Below, in pieces: positions 57,277-64,000 of a stretch of 64,000 bases of DNA (positions are counted from its first letter, which is position 1; each line of letters starts with the position of its first letter). Below the pieces are notes generated by a model. It saw only the letters and a program-made list of their open reading frames with translations. It had not been told where the DNA came from and ran no database searches. The translations under genes were made by a program, and so were the position numbers. This DNA is from Ditylenchus dipsaci (lineage: Eukaryota > Nematoda > Chromadorea > Rhabditida > Anguinidae), in the NCBI GenBank assembly GCA_004194705.1, contig SADC01001289.1, positions 434,001-498,000 of the forward strand, in the 5' to 3' direction.

Positions 57277-57693
57277 GCGTATTTTCTCTAATAGAAGCCC
57301 CGTCTTTAATAGTGTTGTATTGCCTGTTAAAACTATTATTGTCCTGACACGGCTGCGATTCGTTGTCAGGACCTTTGTTGCTCTCGCGATCATAAGATCA
57401 TTATTGTTGTGCTCGTGAAATAAAGTTATCGTTTATTTCCGCTCTTTGCTCTCTATTCGCTCTCAAGTCACAACAAATAGAAGCCCCTCAACTTTGAGGG
57501 TCTGCACCTCAGAGCACAGTTAATATTTTGCTAAGCTCTTGATTGTATTTTCTAAACTCCCACGAGCTCTACTGATTCTGCTTTTCGGATTTTGGACGAG
57601 CACGCGAAAATCTCGAGATCGACCTGAAATTTTCCTGATTTCTGGGTGATAGAAAAATAGAAATCCCGGGGCTTCTATTAGAAAAATACGGTA
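57277..57693. repeat. ACCGTATT-family element hosting a solo LTR
   Basis: GCGTATTTTCTCTAATAGAAGCCCC to GGGGCTTCTATTAGAAAAATACGGTA, interior as in 13101-13354, interrupted at 57313 by an LTR. Confidence 0.8.
57313..57475. mobile_element. solo LTR with 5-bp target duplication
   Basis: TGTTGTATTGCC to CAAGTCACAACA, 163 bp, flanked by AATAG on both sides (57308-57312 and 57476-57480). Contains AATAAA. Length and ends resemble the 6617-8923 LTRs. Confidence 0.85.
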
Positions 57694-57919
57694 TAATAAA
57701 CCTCTCAGCAATACATCTTCGGAAAGCTCATAATAAACGTCATTTTTTTTTGCGAAAAAAACAATTTGACAAAATCTGGCCCTTTCAAATTACATGGGCT
57801 AGAATCGTGACTACTCTCATTGATAACAAAACTTGGCTGTTGAAAACGGACTTTTTCAAATTTTTTTTGCGGATTTGGATTCTCCACGAAAAACTGCCCT
57901 GAAATAAATATTTGTCACA

Positions 57920-58040
57920 ACTAGGGTTGTCAAACCTTCGAAAATTTCGAACGTTCGATTCGATTAGATGTTTGAATTTGAAAATTTTCGAACGTTCGAT
58001 TTGAAAATTTTGGCTTTTTTTTCGAATTTGAACTTCAAAA
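57920..58040. repeat. TCGAACGTTCGAT-rich repeat end
   Basis: CTAGGGTTGTCAAACC followed by repeated TTTCGAACGTTCGAT units; looks like one end of a hAT-type element, partner not found. Confidence 0.45.
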
Positions 58041-58294
58041 CGAGCCCAATTCATTTTTGATGCCTTTTTATGATGCTGCGCATGTTTTGGTCAAATCTTT
58101 TTCGTGTTAACAAGCAAATACACATGATTGCAGTGGAGCTACTTTTAGCGTAGATCATTTCTACATAACGGGCACAGGCCCCAATTTTTGCGTCTCTCAG
58201 TTAAACATTTAAAAAAGTTTCTGCTTTTTGCCTAAATTATAGTGAACTTATAAAAAAGTCGGCTCTATATGTGATAGCCCAACGCTGTTGGGGG

Positions 58295-59898
58295 TCCCCC
58301 GAAAAAAATATGCCTTGTTCCCCTAATGATTTTTTTCAAAAAAGTTATTTTTGTTTTTTATTACTTTTTCAGCTTAATTCTTGTACTAAATTACTCTTTT
58401 AGTTTTTCATGATGTATTTCACCGACAATGATAGGGAAATACTCGGTTTTAGCGCTTCCTAGGCCGTTAATTTGACCAGGATAAACAATGCCTATAACGC
58501 ATGAAATGAATTAATAAATCTATTTAATATCGAGTATCGCACCAGAATTTTTTTTTCAAATCAAATGTAAAAATTAGGCTAGGGTTGGTAGTTTCCCGGG
58601 AAAATTCAAACACGGGAAAGTTCCCGGGAAATTTCCCGGGAAAATTCCAAAAAAGTCGGGAAAAAATCGGGAAAATTTGATAAAGAACTTTATACAGAAA
58701 AACATAACAACTCGATCAAAATCATGCATAAATAGATCAAATTCATCCTCAAATGTGTTAGTTTCTTCATCAATTTCTTCATTTCGTTCTTCCATCGCTT
58801 CTTCTACTTTCTGTTCTTTTACGGTTGACTTAAATAAATGAGCGTACTCCAGCATGAGATTATGCTTGATGAACGTCACCTGGGAGGCCGTTTCCACCGC
58901 CATTCTGAAATCAACCAAAGTAACTTCACTTAAAAAAAAAGCAAACTGGTTGCGAAGCTTAGTATGGATTCCACCAGGGAAAGACCAGTTCCTTTCTGTG
59001 GGAGCAGCAGAGATCGGCAGATTGTGAAGCATTTGCACGACTTTGGACAGGATAGTGTCGCTGAACCAGGCCATCCACCACGTCCGCGTATTCGTCTTGT
59101 CATCGAGCGCATCTCAGGCGTATTTACGTTTGTCATGGGAGAAGATTCCAGTTCCTGCGAGCCACGAAGCACATTCAGACATCACCTGAAACGGGATAAT
59201 CCATTTTAATCAGTTAACCAAAACCAATTATCGTGACAACTTGACTTTCTTCGAAAGAGGCGACTGACTGCGACTTCGGCGTTTGACGGATGGTTTCCTC
59301 AGCTGGCGGTCAATTTCCCTCCTTGCCTCGGCTCCGACTTGATTGCAGCTCTAAAATCAAATAGTAAACACAAAAGCAATCAACAATTACCTTCAAGTGA
59401 TTCTCCATCTTCGTGGCATCGTTCACATAGCGACCAGTCTTCGCACCCTCCTTGTAGCAGAACTTGCAGTAGGCGACCGGCACCCGTTTCCCATTCAGAT
59501 CCTCTTCTTGCTTGTTAAAGTATTCCCAACTCCACGGTATTTTTCTGCCAGAAGACATCGAAAATCTGTAAGTAAGGCATGATAAGCCTTAACACGAACA
59601 AAACAACAATAGAAAGTTGATATAAAAAGAAAACATTGTAACTTGCAAAACATTTTGAATTTTCCCGATTTTTCGGGAATTTTCCCGCTTCAAACTTTCC
59701 CGGGAAATTTCCTGGGAATTTTTCCGGGAATTTTCCCGGGAATTTTCCCGTCCACCAACCCTAAATTAGGCGAATAAAAAATGAAAAAATATATAAATTT
59801 TAAAACAACAGGAGGGACCAAGGCAAAATTTTGTAAAACCCGAAAAAAATCAACAGGGGGAAGAATGCATATTTTTTCGGGGGACCCTCAAGACATAT
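58295..59898. repeat. ACCAAGGC palindrome split by a hAT insertion
   Basis: GGGTCCCCCGAAAAAAATATGCCTTGTTCCCC (left) mirrored by GGGGGAAGAATGCATATTTTTTCGGGGGACCC (right); the 58580-59763 transposon sits in the middle. Confidence 0.7.
58580..59763 (-). mobile_element. internally deleted hAT transposon
   Basis: Perfect 8-bp duplication AATTAGGC (58572-58579 and 59764-59771). Ends TAGGGTTGG..TTTCCCGGGAAA and TTTCCCG..CCAACCCTA with tandem CCCGGGAA motifs. On the minus strand, 59380-59558 encodes a BED-type zinc finger (SWEYFNKQ..YCKFCYKEG..KMENHLK) and 58700-59074 a hAT C-terminal dimerisation segment (SAAPTERNWSFPG, HTKLRNQ). The catalytic middle is mostly missing. The C-terminal frame continues into an acidic tail. 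A non-autonomous but recently moved copy. Confidence 0.9.
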
Positions 59899-60126
59899 AG
59901 AGTCAAAAAGTCTAGTTAGACACATGCTCCTGACCTGCCGTAATTTTTTTTTATAAATTCACACTAGCGTTAATTTTTACAAAAACATTATTTTCAATAG
60001 CTTTATTGTCTCATAACATTTAAAGTCAAAGAAGACAATAAAAAGACATTAAAACATTACGAAATAATTTTTTAAATACTTCTTAAAAACTCACAAGAAG
60101 TAAAAAATGTGAAAACAAATTATAGC

Positions 60127-60705
60127 TTAAAGGACCATTGCCGTCTACGACCACATCAATATTGTTTTTTCAAATGACGTGGGTCAGCTAAATTACTCAA
60201 ATTTATTCATAATTATTCGTTTTGTTTGCACTTAAAATTTACATTTCCTGTATCACGATTGAAACATTCAGTCGTATATAGCAAAATTTTAAATATTCAA
60301 AAGAGCTTATTTTTGAAACTTCAACTTGAAAAAGTTCGAGCTCGGAAAAATTGTTTTTCAATTTGAAAAAATAGTGGATCCGTGTTTCCGGTACCGACGA
60401 AAACCCCGATATAGAGACCAGTTTAACTGTACAGTTTAACTGTGCATCTACAGTTAGCGGTCATATGATGATCTTTTTTGAGCACCCGAAAATCTCGAGA
60501 TGGATCTCACAATTTTCCGATTTTCGAGAGCTTGAAAAATTATACATCCGTGTCTATAATTAGAGAAAATAGGTTAACTGTAAATGAAAGTGAAAAAGAA
60601 TTTGAAAAACGACATTGCCAATATTTTCGGAGTAATTAAGCTGTCCTCTGCCATTTAAAAAACCCTAAATTTCTCTGATCATAGACGGCAATGATACTTC
60701 AATAT
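60127..60705. repeat. AAAGGACCATTGCCGTC fold-back
   Basis: TTAAAGGACCATTGCCGTCTACGACC (left) and ATAGACGGCAATGATACTTC (right); an ACCGTATT-type half element at about 60475-60577 lies inside. Confidence 0.7.
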
Positions 60706-60974
60706 TTTTTTGCATTATTTTTATTGTAACAGCTGCTTTGCATCATTGTTTAGGTAAATTATGCTTGACCACTAAATGAAATCTTCAGGCATTAATCTGC
60801 AACAGAATAATTTGCTAATTACTTGTTTATGGCTTGAATAGCAGCTGCAAGCATTGTTTTGTGATCTTGCTTAAGGATCTTATGAGCTTGAGTCGCTGAT
60901 ATCCATATTCCGTATCTTTGTGGATCTTCTGGTTTCACTTGTTTCCCCTCTTTTTTAGCTTTGCTTTTTTTTCC

Positions 60975-61211
60975 TTAAAGGACCATGCTTACGGTGGTCT
61001 GGTTGTCCCCGCCGATTCAAAAATTTTCCCTAATAATTGATCTTCTGTATGGATTTTTCAACTTGGTCTCTAACAAAACTAAACCTAAAATTAAATTCTA
61101 GGCCTTGTTTTGTTAGAAAGCAAGCTGAACAATCCTTGCGGAATCCAATGATTAGAAAACTATTTTGAATTGGCGAGGGACCACGAGACTACCGTGAGCA
61201 TGGTTCTTTAA
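60975..61211. repeat. TTAA-bounded GGACCATG fold-back inside paralog 3
   Basis: TTAAAGGACCATGCTTACGGTGG to CCGTGAGCATGGTTCTTTAA. Located in the last intron of Nudix paralog 3, just upstream of its final exon. Confidence 0.8.
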
Positions 61212-62094
61212 ATTACTCGAAATTGTAAGTTATTTTAAAATGATCACTTACCTGTCTTTTCTTTTCTTTTGCATCTTCGTATGTCTTGATTTCTTTTGCA
61301 GTTGGTTCACGGCAATTTCGTGCTAAGTATAGTACAGCATCTTTTTCAGTTTTCTTAACTTATTAGTTATAATTGAAAAAATTTAGTAAAACTTATTATG
61401 TATAAAAATACGTCATTATCTTTTTGAGCACCTCCTTCTTTGATTATTTCACTAATAGCTGAAAATTAAACCGTGCCGAAATTAATATTTGCAGAAAGTA
61501 TGGATTACGTTTTGAAATATGTTTCTTTCAACAACCCAGTAAGCTTCTTCCATTAGTTCTCTGATAGCTAAAAATAAAAATTTTATGTGTCAGCACTGTC
61601 GCTATTAGCCGATTTTTAGTAAGTAAAATTGGCACTGTTCTTCTTGAGAACACCAACAAACCCTTCCTTCATCACTGCAGTGCGAACTGACAATTAACAA
61701 ACTTTAACACCGCATTCATGTTCAGCATGGTCGATTCGCTTAAAAACTGCTTCTACAATAAATAGCTCAGTGTAAAATTCGAAATGCCTCTCGAGACAAA
61801 ATTCAGGCTTTACATAGCTTTGACAATTAGATAATTCAAAAAGCGCCTATTTGAATAAGGCTGTAAGTGAATTTCCGCACCAAAAGTGTGAAATTCCGCA
61901 CCAAATTAATTAAATTCCGCACCAAATTCAAATTCGTTCTAAAAATAGTGAATTTCCGCACCAAAATTGTGAAATTCCGCACCAAATTTTTTATTTCATT
62001 GTCTGTGCTGTTTATCGTGTATAAAAAGTTGAGCATTGTCTCTTTCGAGTTCGGAAGTAGATCTGACACAGACAATGAAATAAAACATTTGGCG

Positions 62095-62335
62095 AATCAG
62101 AATTCCAGTCAGATGGGCTTTATTGCTCAGAATTCCAGGTTTATGATGATTTTGAGTGGTTCAGGGTGGAGTTCTGAGCGATTAAAAAATTTTACCCCCT
62201 AAAGTAAACCCCCAAAAACCATCTTTCAAGGGCTTGTGACCATTCCGGGTTGGGGTTCTAAGCAATCCAAGTAATTTTCAGACTAAAAATTTGAATTCTT
62301 GCAAAATTTGGTTGGTCTTGGACAGAAAATAAATA
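62095..62335. repeat. uninterrupted copy of the 13.0-13.6 kb repeat
   Basis: CAGAATTCCAGTCAGATGGGCTT to GGTTGGTCTTGGA; lacks the MITE present in the 13-kb copy. Confidence 0.7.
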
Positions 62336-62943
62336 AATAAATAATTTTTTTAAAAATTTGGTGCGGAATTTCACAATTTTGGTGCGGAAATTCACTATTT
62401 TTAGAACGAATTTGAATTTGGTGCGGAATTTAATTAATTTGGTGCGGAATTTCACACTTTTGGTGCGGAAATTCAATTTGATCCTTTGAATAATCAGATA
62501 CTTCAAAAAGATGATATTACGCCAATTAAGATAGTTTGCCAATCGCTTTTTTCGTTTATAATACGTTTTGACAATCGGATGATTCATATTCAGTATATTT
62601 AGCTAATTTACATTTCACCATAGCACATATTTCGACAATTCAGTGCGCAGACGTTGTGGAACACAGAAAACTATGTGGCAAAGTTAGTGATTGTCGAAGT
62701 AGTTTTCGGTAAATCATCCGATTGTCAAAACGTATTATCAACGAAATAAGCGATTGGCGAACTATCTTAATTGGCGTAATATCATCTTTTTGAAGTATCT
62801 GATTATTCAAATAGGCGCTTTTTGAATTATCTAATTGTCAAAGCTATGTAAAGCCAAAATTCATTTAAACTTCTGAAAAATTCTATTTTTAAACAGTTTT
62901 TGTCTCGAGAGGAATTCAAAATTTCACACTGAGCTGTTTATTG

Positions 62944-63099
62944 GGCAACCAGACATTTTCTAATATTTTTAGAATTTGTCGCGCGACATTTTCTAATATT
63001 TTTTCGGTCGATTCGGTCGTTTCTCCCGAATTTACCGAAAAATATTAGAAAATGTCGCGCGACAAATTCTAAAAATATTAGAAAATGTCTGGTTGCCGT
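62944..63099. repeat. perfect short palindrome
   Basis: GGCAACCAGACATTTTCTAA and GTCGCGCGACATTTTC blocks mirrored exactly; inserted in the right arm of the 1.5-kb palindrome. Confidence 0.85.
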
Positions 63100-63675
63100 T
63101 TATTGTAGGAGCAGTTATTCAGCAAATCAACCATGTGAAACACGAATCAGGTGTTAAATTTGATAAATTGTCAGTTCGCAGTGCAATGAAGGCCAATTAT
63201 AATGACCTAGCTTACAGAAGCCACAATTTTGCAAGAAAAAATCCTTTCATTATTTTCTCTGCAAATTCAATATCTCCATTAAATTTTCTACAAAAGGGTA
63301 CCCTGTTCACTTTAAGTTGGTCTAGTTGAAAGAGATATAGTCCTTTGAAGATGAGTTTGTTTAAAATGGCTGACACTATAATCATTTGGATTTTGCGGCA
63401 GTAAATTTTCATGACACACAGGAAAATAACCAGTCAAACAATGGCCTTGAATTTCTTGTACAAGATGAAATTCACAGTTTGAAAAAATCTTCAGCATATA
63501 AAAAGATATAACTATTTTTCCTACTTTCGTGACAAGACAAAAATCTGAAAATTTCAAATTCTCAGAAGACTCTAGCGAAACTTTTTTGACGAAAATTTCG
63601 AAGACCAAAACGACCACTGTGCTCAGCGTGCAATTCTGAGTCCAACTAGGCAGAAGTACCGCTCGGCCTATCGAG

Positions 63676-63791
63676 TAAGGTTGGCCAAGCTCCACCTCCC
63701 CCCGCTTCTCCCCCCCCGCAAATTTTTTTAGTCTAATCTCCCCCCCCCCCCCGCACCCAAAAAGCGGGGGGGGGGGGGGAGGCCAACCCTA
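63676..63791. mobile_element. 116-bp hAT-type MITE, 8-bp duplication
   Basis: CTATCGAG on both sides (63668-63675 and 63792-63799). Ends TAAGGTTGGCC and GGCCAACCCTA enclose long C and G homopolymers. Confidence 0.85.
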
Positions 63792-64000
63792 CTATCGAGT
63801 GTTAATAGTCATTATGGCCACCCTGCTTAAAACCTACCTGTTTTTTTTGATCTCCTTTGTCTTTATTCTCCATTTTACCTCCAGGAATCACCTGAATTTA
63901 AGTTTTTTTAGCTTCCCAGAACACATAAACATATACATAGTATTTGCCGGGGTTCCATCCTTATTCTGCCCTGGTATTAACAACACTCGCAAATCCTTGC

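Larger units (their letters stand above)
61677..63190. repeat. 1.5-kb palindrome made of nested fold-backs
   Basis: Outer arms GCGAACTGACAATT..TTCATGTTCAGCATGGTCGATT (left) and AATCAACCATGTGAAACACGAATCAGG..AATTGTCAGTTCGC (right). Inside are an array pair of AATTCCGCACCAAA units (61867-61990 and 62355-62480), a palindrome at 62490-62815, and mirrored CATAGCTTTGACAATTAGATAATTC blocks. Confidence 0.8.
60819..64000 (-). pseudogene. Nudix paralog 3, diverged, runs off the window
   Basis: Recognisable blocks in the same order as paralog 1: 63937 to beyond 64000 (LRVLLIPGQNKDG), 63838-63891 (VIPGGKMENKD), 61509-61567 (AIRELMEEA), about 61405-61458 (AISEIIKEGG), about 61248-61345 (DAVLYLARNCREPTAKEI), and 60819-60960 (GIWISATQAHKILKQ to a TAA). 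Exon 2 is 54 nt rather than 49 and exon 3 is 59 rather than 57, so the phases no longer agree; the exon 1 frame also shifts near its donor. The Nudix Glu of GX5E is Asp. Probably a decayed copy, though a missed exon could rescue it. The start lies beyond the window. Confidence 0.6.

Overview
This is an intron-rich, AT-rich animal genome segment that I read as nematode. Three things support that: a serpentine chemoreceptor gene of the Srt type, short introns ending in TTTCAG or TTAAG, and overwhelming numbers of fold-back repeats. No bacterial gene organisation is visible. Real protein-coding sequence is a small fraction of the window. Almost everything else is inverted-repeat DNA, often nested, plus a few retroelements.  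Layout: (1) 2.2-5.3 kb, minus strand: a six-exon Srt-class seven-transmembrane chemoreceptor that appears frameshifted. (2) 6.2-8.9 kb: a short LTR retrotransposon (about 165 bp LTRs) on the minus strand coding only Gag and a broken protease. A tRNA-Ser 3' half, CCA included, is fused outside one LTR. (3) 9-37 kb: gene-poor repeat territory with hAT-type, pogo-type, TTAA-type and ACCGTATT-type fold-back elements, tRNA-like Pol III palindromes, minisatellite arms and an LTR remnant. (4) 37.8-49.5 kb, plus strand: a twelve-exon BPI/LBP-family (lipid/LPS-binding fold) secreted protein. My exon model is phase-consistent throughout (911 codons) and carries a long charged low-complexity insert between the two BPI domains. 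(5) 44.6-47.4, 50.9-52.2 and 60.8-64.0 kb, minus strand: three paralogous genes for small Nudix hydrolases with signal peptides. The first is intact (six exons, 179 aa) and lies antisense inside intron 9 of the BPI gene. The second has an in-frame stop and a lost C-terminus. The third is diverged and runs off the window. (6) 52.7-63.8 kb: giant palindromes, a minisatellite-armed fold-back, a solo LTR nested in a MITE, and an internally deleted hAT transposon with perfect 8-bp target duplications.  The window's most distinctive biology is the nested pairing of a BPI-like secreted protein with an expanding family of secreted Nudix proteins that all lack the usual glycine near the end of the Nudix box, and palindromes whose arms each contain a complete-looking tRNA-type Pol III unit. 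The many 0.3-1.5 kb inverted repeats, several inside introns, would form long hairpin RNAs if transcribed. All functional statements are inferences from sequence reading without database searches.
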